From: Cetobacterium sp. 8H | Lineage (GTDB): Bacteria; Fusobacteriota; Fusobacteriia; Fusobacteriales; Fusobacteriaceae | Assembly: GCF_014250675.1 (NCBI RefSeq) | Contig: NZ_JACHTG010000004.1 | Location: 1,675,501-1,739,500, forward strand | DNA length: 64,000 nucleotides | Direction of reading: 5' to 3' | Shown: positions 47,111 through 55,691 of the stretch, piece after piece | Numbering within the stretch: the stretch's first letter is position 1 | Layout of the letters: each line of letters starts with the position of its first letter | The notes under the pieces: model-generated | The model's database searches: none | Seen by the model: the letters and a program-made list of their open reading frames with translations, nothing else | What the model was told of the DNA's origin: nothing | Translations under genes and position numbers: made by a program

Positions 47111-49724
47111 ACTTTCCTCCCTCGCTTAAGAATATCTGTTTAAGTGTTAATCTATCTCTATCTAAGTGAATAATAAATCTATTCTCTCTATCATCATAGT
47201 ACCCTAACACTACGTTTTCAGCGATTTTTTTTGCTTTATTATCCACACCTATATATTTAATTTGTAACATATACTTTCTGGCATATAAGCCACTAACTTC
47301 AAATGTTCCATCACTTTCTGGATTTAAATACTCTATTAGCTTTCCTTTTTCATCTAAAACTTTTATAAGTATATTTTCAAATAGACCCTCTTTTTCTTTA
47401 CAGTCTAAATTTAAACTTTTATCAACTTGAATCTCACCAACTATAGTAACCATAGGTTTTATAGGAATGTGAGCTGTTACTGTTCCAACTTGTTGTCCTA
47501 GTATTTTTATCTTTGTATCTCCAATTGTATATGATGGTTTTCTAATTATTGGTTTCATATCATAAACTATTTTGTTTGGAACTCCAAAGAACATAGCCTC
47601 TCCATTTTCATCTGTATCTATTTCTTGATCTCCAATTTTTACAGCTACATAGTCCACTCTTTCCTCATCATCCTCCATAACTCCGTTGTCATTTTTATCT
47701 AGAAAAGTTACAACTTTAACTCTAGTACTATCAATACTTTCTAATGGTTTTTTAATATTTTTCAAATCCACAACTCTATTTATACCAGCAGAGTATCTTT
47801 GAGCACCAGTTTCATCAAAGTTAACTTCACCTCTAAACCAGTTATCATAATCTAAAGTAAATCTAAATGTAAATTTCTCTTTGTACGAATCTGAATATCC
47901 AAACTCCAACGAGTAATCAAGTATGCTAAAGATATTTTTATTCGATAGTCTTAACGTTGTTTCTAAATCCTTTCCATCCTCTAGCCAGTAGTTTGTAAGT
48001 TGTACGTTATATTTTTTTAATCCATTGTAATACATATTAACTTCATAGCTATCCTCTTGATTTAAAGATTTGTTGTAATCTAGAGAAAGTAAAAAATCTT
48101 TCCAACCTTTGCTAATATTTAATCCAACACTTTCATCATTATTATCATTTTGCTCTATATTATATTTTGTCTTACTCCACTCATAGTTAATTTGAAAAAC
48201 TCCTGTTGGATTGTATGTTATAGAGTAGCTTTCATCTGATTTTTCATCAAAATATTTTCCATAGTGTGCTCTATCAACTATATATCTAAAATCTTTTATA
48301 TCAATTTGAAACGTTCCATCATATGAATATCTATCTTTGTTACTAACTCCCTCGTCATTAACTACACTTGTATTTAGTGCTCGCTCTGTTCCAAGAACTA
48401 AAGTATATGGAAATCTATAAATATAGTTACTATATACAACCTCTCCTCTAATATGTTCCAAATACTCAATTCGATCATCTCCAACATCCTCAGGTTCATG
48501 AACATATCCTAATCCTAAAGTTAGGTTTTGAGTGATACCATGATACAGATTAGCGTTTATTGAGTATTTATCATATTGATCCACTTCACGGAAAGATATA
48601 TCATATTCTGTCTCTCCTTTGTTTTGTTGGAAGTAGTTCGCAGCGGTATCTATATCTATTGTATATATTCTTCCATCTGGTTGATAAACTCTTAAAGTGT
48701 AACGTCTATTCTCTTGAATCTCTGAGTTATCAAACTCCACTGTTCCATCAACAGCGTCTTTTACTTCAATTGGAAACCCTAAGTATAGGAGTTCTACTTT
48801 ACTACCTATTGGTACTGTTTCTTGAATCACATAGTTTTTACCTTTAATGTAGTAACCACGCTCTTTTCTAAAACTTGCTGCCCACTCCCTTGCTCCTCCA
48901 CTACCATTATTTTCAAATTCTAAAGAATGATTCATATATATATCAGGATAATATAAACTTGTATTTCCTAGTTCATTGTTTCTCACATCATAAGCTGCTG
49001 TAAACTCCCCGTAAAGTAGTGGTCCTTGATATTCTAAATTTCCTGTCCAATCAGTCTCCATTTTTCTATCATTAGAATCTTTTCCAGCTTTATTTAAAAC
49101 TCCTTGAAAGTCAAAACGCATGTATCCCACATCAAATAAAGTACGCTCACTTGTAAACATAAGTTCTCCAGCATTCTGGGCATCAATTAATCCATCTTTA
49201 ACATTTGCTAAATATGTCTCTATCTCTGCTGACGTTTCAAAGCTAAGTCTCATTGAAATACTAGAGCTCTCTTGGTCTATATGTAGTTCTCTTAAAAATA
49301 ACTCCTTAAACTCTTCACTCTCTACAAAGAAATCACTTTGCTCAACTATAACATAGGAATCACTAGGTTTTAGTTCAATCTCTTTAACATCTGTTCCTAA
49401 AGTTGCTTTTAAAATCTCACTTTGTATTGAATAGTCTTTAAATCCTATTGCATTAAATAGATTTATAGCAGGGAGGTATATTTTATTGTCTTGAATTATA
49501 ATTGGATATACATCACTAACTTTTACACCATTAACTTTTAAATTGAAAAAATCTTCTCTTTCTTGAACTCCTTGGAGTTCATTAGAAAAAATTTCATACT
49601 CTTCTTCTGTTATCATATTTAAACGCTTTAATTCATTTAGTTCTTCTAAAGTAAATTCTGATGAATATGTTAGTAACGAAAAACATATAAATGCTAGTAG
49701 ATATATGTTTAATCTTAATTTCAA
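47067..49724 (-). CDS. Outer-membrane usher-like beta-barrel protein
   Basis: An 885-residue secreted protein. After the signal peptide, an N-terminal domain (about 55-150) contains NGVKVSDVYPIIIQDNKIYL-like strands. A long run of alternating aromatic beta strands (about 160-660, for example GNLEYQGPLLYGEFTAAYDV) forms a large barrel, interrupted by a plug-like segment. The C-terminus has two beta-sandwich domains: one with the calcium-like FLDKNDNGVMEDDEE (from about 666), and a carboxypeptidase-regulatory-like domain (762-830). This is the layout of CS1/alternate-type ushers (CfaC/CooC), without named-family proof. TTG at 49724 is preferred since GGGGGGTG precedes it; the ATG at 49739 has no ribosome site. 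Confidence 0.72.
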   Translation of the reverse strand: MKLRLNIYLLAFICFSLLTYSSEFTLEELNELKRLNMITEEEYEIFSNELQGVQEREDFFNLKVNGVKVSDVYPIIIQDNKIYLPAINLFNAIGFKDYSIQSEILKATLGTDVKEIELKPSDSYVIVEQSDFFVESEEFKELFLRELHIDQESSSISMRLSFETSAEIETYLANVKDGLIDAQNAGELMFTSERTLFDVGYMRFDFQGVLNKAGKDSNDRKMETDWTGNLEYQGPLLYGEFTAAYDVRNNELGNTSLYYPDIYMNHSLEFENNGSGGAREWAASFRKERGYYIKGKNYVIQETVPIGSKVELLYLGFPIEVKDAVDGTVEFDNSEIQENRRYTLRVYQPDGRIYTIDIDTAANYFQQNKGETEYDISFREVDQYDKYSINANLYHGITQNLTLGLGYVHEPEDVGDDRIEYLEHIRGEVVYSNYIYRFPYTLVLGTERALNTSVVNDEGVSNKDRYSYDGTFQIDIKDFRYIVDRAHYGKYFDEKSDESYSITYNPTGVFQINYEWSKTKYNIEQNDNNDESVGLNISKGWKDFLLSLDYNKSLNQEDSYEVNMYYNGLKKYNVQLTNYWLEDGKDLETTLRLSNKNIFSILDYSLEFGYSDSYKEKFTFRFTLDYDNWFRGEVNFDETGAQRYSAGINRVVDLKNIKKPLESIDSTRVKVVTFLDKNDNGVMEDDEERVDYVAVKIGDQEIDTDENGEAMFFGVPNKIVYDMKPIIRKPSYTIGDTKIKILGQQVGTVTAHIPIKPMVTIVGEIQVDKSLNLDCKEKEGLFENILIKVLDEKGKLIEYLNPESDGTFEVSGLYARKYMLQIKYIGVDNKAKKIAENVVLGYYDDRENRFIIHLDRDRLTLKQIFLSEGGKYEKVISSNSSPYKL

Positions 49725-49745
49725 GATTACACCCCCCATTTTTAG

Positions 49746-50474
49746 CTATTTTATTTTTTCTTCATATAAGACTTTTTTGCTTAGAGAATCTCTAATTATC
49801 AATGTATTATACTTGGAAAAATTTTTCATTAAATCTTTATCATGTTTTACTAATTTTTGGTTTAGTTTTGATGCTTCAATCTTTTCATTTTTTAGTAGCC
49901 TTAGATTACCAATATAAGCTGTATTTTCCCCCTTATTTTCAGCTAAATAGAAATCTAATGTTCCTCTTCTTTCACCAATATTAGCTATTAATCCATAAAA
50001 ATTAAGATTATTTTCTTTTAGAGCAACTGAAAAATCTTTCAAAAATATTTTAGGATTTAAATCTCCAATATATCCTGCTAAATCCATTTTTAAATGTGTT
50101 AAAATTTGAACTGTAGAATTTTCTTTTGAATTTAATTTAGGTAATGCTATCTCCTTTACACCAACTGTAACTAGATATTCACCTTTTGGTACACCTTTTG
50201 GAGCTTTTACAAAAACTTTAAATTTTCCACTACGTCCTGGTTTTAAAGTAACTGTTGTAGGATATATCTCTATCCAATTTTTCATAGATTTTTCTATCTC
50301 TTCATCTGTTAGATAAAGTTGATACTTTAAGGTGTTTTGAGTTGGATTATACAAAGTGTATTCTTGAACCTCTCCTTTACCATCTATTTTTTTATCAAAG
50401 GTAACAGGATTTATATTTATATATCCAAAGGTATTTACTACTGAAAGGAAAAAAAGAATAAAAATGTTTTTCAT
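49746..50474 (-). CDS. Periplasmic fimbrial chaperone-like protein B
   Basis: A 242-residue secreted protein with a short signal peptide (IFILFFLSVVNTFG). The first domain is Ig-like: VTFDKKIDGKGEVQEYTLYN, WIEIYPTTVTLKPGRSGKFK and KAPKGVPKGEYLVTVGVKE follow the strand order of pilus chaperones, and a second beta domain begins near residue 135. It is clearly homologous to the protein at 51222-51947 (same motifs at the same places), so the system has two chaperones. It lies after the pilin terminator and 21 bases before the usher-like gene. Confidence 0.75.
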   Translation of the reverse strand: MKNIFILFFLSVVNTFGYININPVTFDKKIDGKGEVQEYTLYNPTQNTLKYQLYLTDEEIEKSMKNWIEIYPTTVTLKPGRSGKFKVFVKAPKGVPKGEYLVTVGVKEIALPKLNSKENSTVQILTHLKMDLAGYIGDLNPKIFLKDFSVALKENNLNFYGLIANIGERRGTLDFYLAENKGENTAYIGNLRLLKNEKIEASKLNQKLVKHDKDLMKNFSKYNTLIIRDSLSKKVLYEEKIK

Positions 50475-50514
50475 AAAATTGCCCCCGCATTTTAATTTAA
50501 TATATAATTCTCTT

Positions 50515-50542
50515 AAAAAAAGAGAGAAGAGAGCTTCTCTCT
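50515..50542 (-). terminator. Internal terminator directly after the pilin-like gene
   Basis: AGAGAGAAG (50521-50529) pairs fully with CTTCTCTCT (50534-50542) over a four-base loop. On the minus strand T6 follows. The operon continues beyond it, so it likely lowers expression of chaperone B, usher and tip relative to the shaft subunit. Confidence 0.82.
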
Positions 50543-50563
50543 AATTTTAAAAGAATTATTTTG

Positions 50564-51160
50564 TTATTTTGTAAAAGTTCCGTTTGCTGAATAAGTTACT
50601 GATAATGTTGGCATAGCTCCAGTAACTTTGTTATCATAAGCTCCTGCTTCTGCTACTGGAAGTGATTCTGCTGCTATTGTAGATGTTATTGTTCCTAAAT
50701 GCTCTCCAGATTTTAGTCCTGCTATGTATTCATTCGATTCTACTAGATTTACTCCATTTACAAGTCTTAAAGTTGATTTTATAGTCTTTGTTCCTCCAAC
50801 TTTTGTTAAAGTTGTAGTTGTATTATCTAAATTAATAGTAACCATATGAGAATTTTCCCCCGTACTAGTTATATCCTTATCAACGTCTCCATCAGTGCCA
50901 GTCACTTTAACCTTAAAATTTTTAGCTATTACTGAATCTCCTGTTGCAGTTCCACCAACAATTTTATGATCCAATAGTAGTTCATCTAATATTGTCCCTG
51001 CTTCATCTGTTATAACTAGTGCACTAGCTGGTTTTACAACCTCTGCTATAACTCTTACTGGTACTGATGCTGTTTTAGCTCCTTCTCCTATTATAGTTCC
51101 TGGGTTTGCTGCAAATGCTGTCATTGATAATGTCATGATTCCGAATAAAACTTTTTTCAT
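50564..51160 (-). CDS. Major pilin-like subunit
   Basis: A 198-residue secreted protein rich in Thr, Val, Ala and Gly, without cysteine. The signal peptide ends at AFA (MKKVLFGIMTLSMTAFA). The mature start has an alternating strand VPVRVIAEVVKPASALVI followed by TDEAGTILDELLLDH, and the end has HLGTITSTIAAE and MPTLSVTYSANGTF. This resembles CS1-type (alternate chaperone-usher) pilins by pattern. The ATG at 51160 is used because GGGAGGG lies in the longer frame starting at 51175. It lies between the two chaperone genes and is followed by a terminator, as expected for the abundant subunit. Confidence 0.75.
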   Translation of the reverse strand: MKKVLFGIMTLSMTAFAANPGTIIGEGAKTASVPVRVIAEVVKPASALVITDEAGTILDELLLDHKIVGGTATGDSVIAKNFKVKVTGTDGDVDKDITSTGENSHMVTINLDNTTTTLTKVGGTKTIKSTLRLVNGVNLVESNEYIAGLKSGEHLGTITSTIAAESLPVAEAGAYDNKVTGAMPTLSVTYSANGTFTK

Positions 51161-51221
51161 TTTGTTCCCTCCCATGTATTTTTTTATTTATGTTCCCTAA
51201 TATATATCAAGTTTTTTGATA

Positions 51222-51947
51222 TTAAAGTTTTTTCTTAGTTATTTCCTCATGTGTTGATGAATCTCTAAGTCTAATTCCAGATATATCGCTCTTTTTCATT
51301 TTTTTCATAGTTAGAACTACATCCTGTGTTGCTTCAATTCCTATTCTTCCTTTTTCCAATGTTTCATATCCATCATTATTACCAATGATATCTATGTTAT
51401 ACCAAACACCTCTTTTAGAAGTATTGTTCTTTACTTTAAAAGATATTACTGTTTCTTTCTCTTTATTTTCACTTATTTTTAAGGTGCTTATTTCTAATTT
51501 TGGTTTTAAATCTCCTACATAGGCTACAATTTCTAAATTAACATTTAATGCCATACGCGCTGCTGCTGCAACATTTTTCCCATCATCTTTTGCTAACTCT
51601 GGTACAGGAACTGATTTAAAGTTTAAAAATGTTGAGTATTCTCCCTCAGGAGTACCTTTAGGTGCTTTTATATAAACTTTTAAAGTGCTCTGACTTCTTG
51701 GTTTAATTGTTATTATTTTAGGACTAAATTCAATCCATTTATCCATGTGCCCTTTATATTCACCTGTTCCAGGTAGTGGTGTTATTTTAAATCGTTGTGT
51801 TTTTGTGCTGTTGTTATACATGATAAACTCTTGGTATCCCCCACCAGAATCTATACGTTTCTCAAAAAATGTTGGTGTAATATGAAATGAAAATGTTGTA
51901 AAAAAAACTAATAAAAACATAGAAACGAATAGGCCATTCCTTTTCAT
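51222..51947 (-). CDS. Periplasmic fimbrial chaperone-like protein A
   Basis: First gene after the c-di-GMP riboswitch. The 241-residue secreted protein (signal LFVSMFLLVFFTTFS) has the same Ig-like plan as chaperone B: TFFEKRIDSGGGYQEFIMYN, WIEFSPKIITIKPRSQSTLK and KAPKGTPEGEYSTFLNFKSV, then a second domain with SFKVKNNTSKRGVWYN. Such proteins donate a strand to fold pilin subunits and deliver them to the usher. Pairing it with the adjacent pilin-like gene is inference. AAAGGGGGATTAAA precedes the ATG; a small AT-rich hairpin lies after the stop. Confidence 0.75.
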   Translation of the reverse strand: MKRNGLFVSMFLLVFFTTFSFHITPTFFEKRIDSGGGYQEFIMYNNSTKTQRFKITPLPGTGEYKGHMDKWIEFSPKIITIKPRSQSTLKVYIKAPKGTPEGEYSTFLNFKSVPVPELAKDDGKNVAAAARMALNVNLEIVAYVGDLKPKLEISTLKISENKEKETVISFKVKNNTSKRGVWYNIDIIGNNDGYETLEKGRIGIEATQDVVLTMKKMKKSDISGIRLRDSSTHEEITKKKL

Positions 51948-51993
51948 TTTAATCCCCCTTTAAATTTTACAGTTTATTTTTTTAATAATTTAG

Positions 51994-52046
51994 AAATAAA
52001 AAAGCACTCAATTATTACAAAATAAATTTTGTAATAAATCGAGTGC
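51994..52046 (-). terminator. Riboswitch expression-platform terminator
   Basis: On the minus strand GCACTC plus an AT-rich arm containing TTATTACAAAA pairs with its complement, ending GAGTGC, for a stem of roughly 19 pairs followed by TTTTTTATTT. Its 5' arm begins at the very 3' edge of the aptamer (shared bases 52045-52046), the arrangement expected for ligand-controlled termination. Confidence 0.85.
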
Positions 52047-52125
52047 AACTGGCTGCCATTTTAAAGGCCCTTTAGCTTTGCGTCATATAGTTTCCTATAT
52101 TTTGCCATTATTATATTATCGAAAT
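52045..52125 (-). promoter_or_regulatory. Cyclic-di-GMP class I (GEMM-I) riboswitch aptamer
   Basis: Read on the minus strand, the leader has the conserved order of GEMM-I: ATGGCAAA (GGCAAA at 52101-52106); a hairpin ATATAG-GAAA-CTATAT with the canonical GNRA loop (52085-52100); the invariant GACGCAAAGC (52075-52084); a short second stem with GGGCCT; then GGCAGCCAGTTGC (52045-52057), the tetraloop-receptor and closing side. It lies about 100-180 bases before the chaperone A start and is followed at once by a terminator. Its target is the fibre operon ending in an EAL phosphodiesterase gene. The aptamer call is strong; whether ligand turns expression on or off is not proven. Confidence 0.92.
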
Positions 52126-52179
52126 TTAAATCCCTTGTACTTTATTCGACAAAATATATCACTTTCCTTTTTTTATTAT

Positions 52180-52208
52180 ATAATATTACTTTTTTATATA
52201 TAATTCAA
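52180..52208 (-). promoter_or_regulatory. Promoter of the fibre operon
   Basis: Minus strand TTGAAT (52203-52208), 17-base spacer, TATTAT (52180-52185). Transcription would start near 52173, giving a leader of about 225 bases that contains the whole riboswitch and terminator. Confidence 0.6.
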
Positions 52209-52219
52209 GTTAAAAAAAA

Positions 52220-52963
52220 TTAGTGAGTAAAAAGCATAGCTGATATTTCAAATAATGAAACTACTATTATTCCTACAATAAAGTGTAATGTACAACTTCT
52301 ATATTTATTTAAAAGTATATTTATAGCTTTTGATACCAACACTAATCCTATTGCCGTTCCACCAGCAAAAAATATTAATGGTGTTATATTAAAACTTTTA
52401 ATATAGTTCATTATATTATAGTATTCTCCTAAAATCATAAGTAAAAGTGATCCAGAAATACCTGGTATTACCATAGCTCCCGCTGCTATAAGCCCACACA
52501 CAAATAATTTTCCACCATAAGCTAAATTAAATCCAGCTGTTCTTATAACCTCTTCATTCCCTGCAAATAATTTTGTTATATAAATAAAAATAACCGTAAA
52601 TACTATTCCAGCTATAAATGAAATTATATTATCTCTTTTAAAAAATTTCTCTCCTTTTAATATAACAGGAATAGAAGGTAAAATTAAAAGTAAAAACACA
52701 ATTGTTGTTCCTCTTGGATATGTTTCATACATTTTAGATATAATCCCTGCAAAAGCAACTATCCCTATAACTGCTCCAAACCCTATCTGAGCTAAAAACT
52801 TCAAGTATTCTATTTTCTTTGATAATGGTGCCGTAAAGAAGTTCCCTATAGCTTCTGTCAACTTATCATAAACATTTAAAACCACTGCTAATGTTCCACC
52901 AGAAACACCTGGCAATACATTGGCAATCCCTATAACAATCCCTTTTAAAAAATTTTTTAACAT
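52220..52963 (-). CDS. DUF368/PopT-family membrane protein (undecaprenyl phosphate translocase family)
   Basis: A 247-residue polytopic membrane protein. The N-terminal GIANVLPGVSGGTLAVVL and the repeated AAGAMVIPGISGSLLLMILG in the second half are the duplicated PGxSGG signature of DUF368. Members (PopT) were recently shown to recycle undecaprenyl phosphate across the inner membrane. That function would match UppS made elsewhere in the window. It follows the transposase-like gene by 13 bases with CAGGAGATGAG as ribosome site, so the two are likely co-transcribed, and it ends just before the fibre operon promoter. Confidence 0.88.
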   Translation of the reverse strand: MLKNFLKGIVIGIANVLPGVSGGTLAVVLNVYDKLTEAIGNFFTAPLSKKIEYLKFLAQIGFGAVIGIVAFAGIISKMYETYPRGTTIVFLLLILPSIPVILKGEKFFKRDNIISFIAGIVFTVIFIYITKLFAGNEEVIRTAGFNLAYGGKLFVCGLIAAGAMVIPGISGSLLLMILGEYYNIMNYIKSFNITPLIFFAGGTAIGLVLVSKAINILLNKYRSCTLHFIVGIIVVSLFEISAMLFTH

Positions 52964-52976
52964 CTCATCTCCTGTA

Positions 52977-54029
52977 TCATTTTATTATTTTTGCTTCTCC
53001 TATAAATATTTCATCCATATAAACTTCTACTTTTTCTGTAGAAAACTCACTGTAAGCAACATCTACAATATTCCCCTCAATCTCCTTCAAAACACTACTA
53101 TTATAAACAGAGTTTTTAACTCTAACTCCACAATTATAAACTTTTCTTTTATACCAAGTAAAAAAATAATTTAATTTCTTTTCAAATTCACTTTTTTCTA
53201 CTTTTTCTTCTGAGGAAATAAATAGATATCTTTTTAAAAAACAGATTATCTCTTCTATTTCTTTGGGTTTTTTTAGATAAAACTCTTTTAATATATCTGT
53301 ATCCATATACCCTAAATAATTTATTATCTCTCTATCTGGGTCTTCTTGAATTAAATTTATCTTTGTTTCAAAGTAAATTTTCCTTAAGATTGCTTTTGTA
53401 ACTCCAGCAATTTTTGTGTCTATTGATATATTTTTAGGATATTCTCCTTCTATTATAATACTTTCTCTTATAAAATTAAATAATTTTGTTAAATCTCTTG
53501 AATTTTCCTCAAAGATAAAATTAATTATCTTATAATTTTCCTTGTTATAATATATTGTTAAATAATATATCTTATTTCTATTATTAAAGAAAGGAATTGG
53601 AATTGATTTTTGTATAATAGCATATTCATATATTTTATCTTTTTTTATGGAATTTATTGAATTTCCTCTAATATTTTCATCTAGATTATTAATAATTCTA
53701 AAAAATGTAGGATAACTTATCATCGAATTGTAGTTTATTAGTGTAGTTTTGGCCTTGTCATAGAGTTTTGTTATGGGTAAATTATGATACTCTTTATATA
53801 AATTTTTTAAATGGAATAGCACTTCATCATTTATTTTTTTAAAGCTATTCTTATCGGATCTTTCTTTTTTTTCTAATCCATCTACTCCATAATCCTTATA
53901 TTGACTAACCCATCTTTTCAAGGTTGCATAAGAGATTTCTGTCTCTTTTTCTATATCTTTGAGCTTTTTTTCTTTTTTGAAAAAGGGCTCAATTATCTTA
54001 TATTTATTATTATTTTCTTTATTTTTCAA
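52977..54029 (-). CDS. Degenerate Mu-type transposase-like DNA-binding protein
   Basis: About 350 residues. The N-terminus is a helix-turn-helix (DIEKETEISYATLKRWVSQY, then KDYGVDGLEKKER) as in MuA/IS481-type transposases. The middle follows the order of an integrase core, but the acidic catalytic residues look mostly lost: the first position reads TIYYNKENYKI, the second ISIDTKIAG keeps an Asp, and the Glu is not evident. The C-terminal 54 residues match the Mu transposase C-terminal barrel pattern (YNCGVRVKNSVYNSS and YMDEIFIGEAKI). No terminal repeats or target duplications were seen. TTG at 54029 is the preferred start; TTG 54050 would be nearly leaderless after TATAAT at 54064-54069. Possibly domesticated as a regulator. 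Confidence 0.62.
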   Translation of the reverse strand: MKNKENNNKYKIIEPFFKKEKKLKDIEKETEISYATLKRWVSQYKDYGVDGLEKKERSDKNSFKKINDEVLFHLKNLYKEYHNLPITKLYDKAKTTLINYNSMISYPTFFRIINNLDENIRGNSINSIKKDKIYEYAIIQKSIPIPFFNNRNKIYYLTIYYNKENYKIINFIFEENSRDLTKLFNFIRESIIIEGEYPKNISIDTKIAGVTKAILRKIYFETKINLIQEDPDREIINYLGYMDTDILKEFYLKKPKEIEEIICFLKRYLFISSEEKVEKSEFEKKLNYFFTWYKRKVYNCGVRVKNSVYNSSVLKEIEGNIVDVAYSEFSTEKVEVYMDEIFIGEAKIIK

Positions 54030-54117
54030 AATAAAACACACCCTTTTCAAATTATTTTGTTAAATTATAACACATTTGATGCGTAAAAAAAAGGCTCATT
54101 TATTTTGATAATTTTCT

Positions 54118-54145
54118 TGACTTTTTTAAAATTAAAATGTATTCT
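54118..54145 (+). promoter_or_regulatory. Promoter of the PTS IICB gene
   Basis: TTGACT (54118-54123), 16-base spacer, TATTCT (54140-54145), about 46 bases before the start codon. Confidence 0.55.
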
Positions 54146-54191
54146 TTTAATGACTTAATGATTTATTATTATCAATTTATGGAGGAATTTT

Positions 54192-55670
54192 ATGAAAATA
54201 TTTGCTGAAGTTCAAAAAATCGGTAAAGCATTAATGACACCGGTTGCTATTCTACCTGCTGCTGGTATATTTCTTGCTGCTGGTAATAAGTTAGGAATAC
54301 CTTTAATGGAGCAAGCTGGAGGAGTTATATTTGGTAACTTACCATTATTATTTGCTGTTGGAGCCGCTATAGGTCTTGTTGGAGGAGACGGTATCGCTGC
54401 CTTAGCTGCTATTGTTGCTCTACTTATTATGAATACTACTATGGGAATTCTTACTGATGCGGCGGCTGGTATCGCTGCTGGAAACCCTGCCTTCTCTGAA
54501 GTTTTAGGAATACCTACTCTTCAAACTGGAGTTTTTGGAGGTTTAATTGCCGGTATTATCGCTGCTGTTTGTTACAAGAAATTTTACAGAACTGAATTAC
54601 CTGCATTCTTAGGATTCTTTGCTGGTAAAAGATTAGTTCCAATAATGACTGCTATTGTTGCTTTCCTAGTTGGTATGGCTATGCCTTATATATGGCAACC
54701 AGTTCAAGCTGGATTAGCTCAACTTTCTTACTTAGCAAACGAAACAAATACGAATATTTCTACATTCCTATTTGGAGTTACTGAAAGAGCATTAATCCCA
54801 TTTGGATTACACCATATTTTCTATGCACCTTTCTGGTTCCAATTTGGAGATTATACAAATGCTGCTGGACAAATTGTTAACGGTGACCAAGCTATATGGT
54901 TTGCAATGTTAAAAGATGGAGTTCACTCATTTAACTCTGCTACTTATGCTGGAGCTGGAAAATTTATGACTGGTAAATTCCCATTCATGATGTTTGGATT
55001 ACCTGCTGCTGCTCTTGCTATGTATAACGAAGCTAAAACTGAAAATAAAAAGATGGCTGCTGGAATTTTATTCTCTGCTGCTTTAACATCTTTCTTAACA
55101 GGAATAACTGAGCCTTTAGAGTTCTCATTCTTATTCGTAGCACCTATTCTTTATGGAATTCACTGTGTTTTTGCAGGACTTTCATTTATGCTTATGAATA
55201 TGTTTAAAGTTAGAATTGGTATGACATTCTCTGGTGGAGTTATTGACTATATTATGTTTGGAGTTTTACCTGGTAGTGAAGGTTTTGAGACAAACTGGCC
55301 TATGGTTATCATTGTTGGTATCGGATTCTCTGTAATATACTACTTTGGATTTAGATTCTTCATCAGAAAGTTTAATCTTATGACTCCTGGAAGAGAAGTT
55401 GTTACTGATACAGATAACTCTCAACCTAAAGCACAAGGAAGTGAATTAGCTACATTAGTTCTTGCTGCACTTGGTGGAAAAGAAAATGTAATTTCTGTTG
55501 ATGCTTGTATCACAAGATTAAGACTAGAAGTTAAAGATACAGCTCTAGTAAATGATGCTGAACTTAAAAAATTAGGAGCTTCTGGAGTTCTTAAAGTTGG
55601 TCAAAATGGAGTTCAAGCTATATTTGGTGCAAAGGCACAATTTATTGCAAACGATATAAAAGCATTATAA
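54192..55670 (+). CDS. PTS glucose/N-acetylglucosamine-type EIICB
   Basis: A 492-residue sugar transporter with an N-terminal EIIC channel of about ten membrane segments ([20 protein letters not shown] at the start, [16 protein letters not shown] and [12 protein letters not shown] in the middle). A C-terminal EIIB domain (about 415-492) has its phosphorylated Cys in [12 protein letters not shown]. No EIIA is attached or adjacent, so it must borrow a soluble glucose-type IIA. The sugar is most likely glucose (PtsG type), with N-acetylglucosamine as the alternative. Single gene with strong GGAGGAA site; a perfect terminator follows. Confidence 0.9.
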   Translation: MKIFAEVQKIGKALMTPVAILPAAGIFLAAGNKLGIPLMEQAGGVIFGNLPLLFAVGAAIGLVGGDGIAALAAIVALLIMNTTMGILTDAAAGIAAGNPAFSEVLGIPTLQTGVFGGLIAGIIAAVCYKKFYRTELPAFLGFFAGKRLVPIMTAIVAFLVGMAMPYIWQPVQAGLAQLSYLANETNTNISTFLFGVTERALIPFGLHHIFYAPFWFQFGDYTNAAGQIVNGDQAIWFAMLKDGVHSFNSATYAGAGKFMTGKFPFMMFGLPAAALAMYNEAKTENKKMAAGILFSAALTSFLTGITEPLEFSFLFVAPILYGIHCVFAGLSFMLMNMFKVRIGMTFSGGVIDYIMFGVLPGSEGFETNWPMVIIVGIGFSVIYYFGFRFFIRKFNLMTPGREVVTDTDNSQPKAQGSELATLVLAALGGKENVISVDACITRLRLEVKDTALVNDAELKKLGASGVLKVGQNGVQAIFGAKAQFIANDIKAL

Positions 55671-55691
55671 TATAATAATAAATAATAAAAG

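Noticed and set aside
51204-51222. AT-rich hairpin after chaperone A
   Set aside because: Arms ATATCAA/TTGATAT have no following T tract, so I do not call it a terminator; it may only affect mRNA stability.
52977-54029. Intact insertion sequence
   Set aside because: No terminal inverted repeats or target duplications were found around the transposase-like gene and catalytic residues look lost, so it is listed as a gene and not as a mobile element.
54051-54191. Riboswitch or antiterminator leader before the PTS gene
   Set aside because: Only a plain promoter and short AT-rich leader are visible; no RAT-like hairpin or terminator was found.
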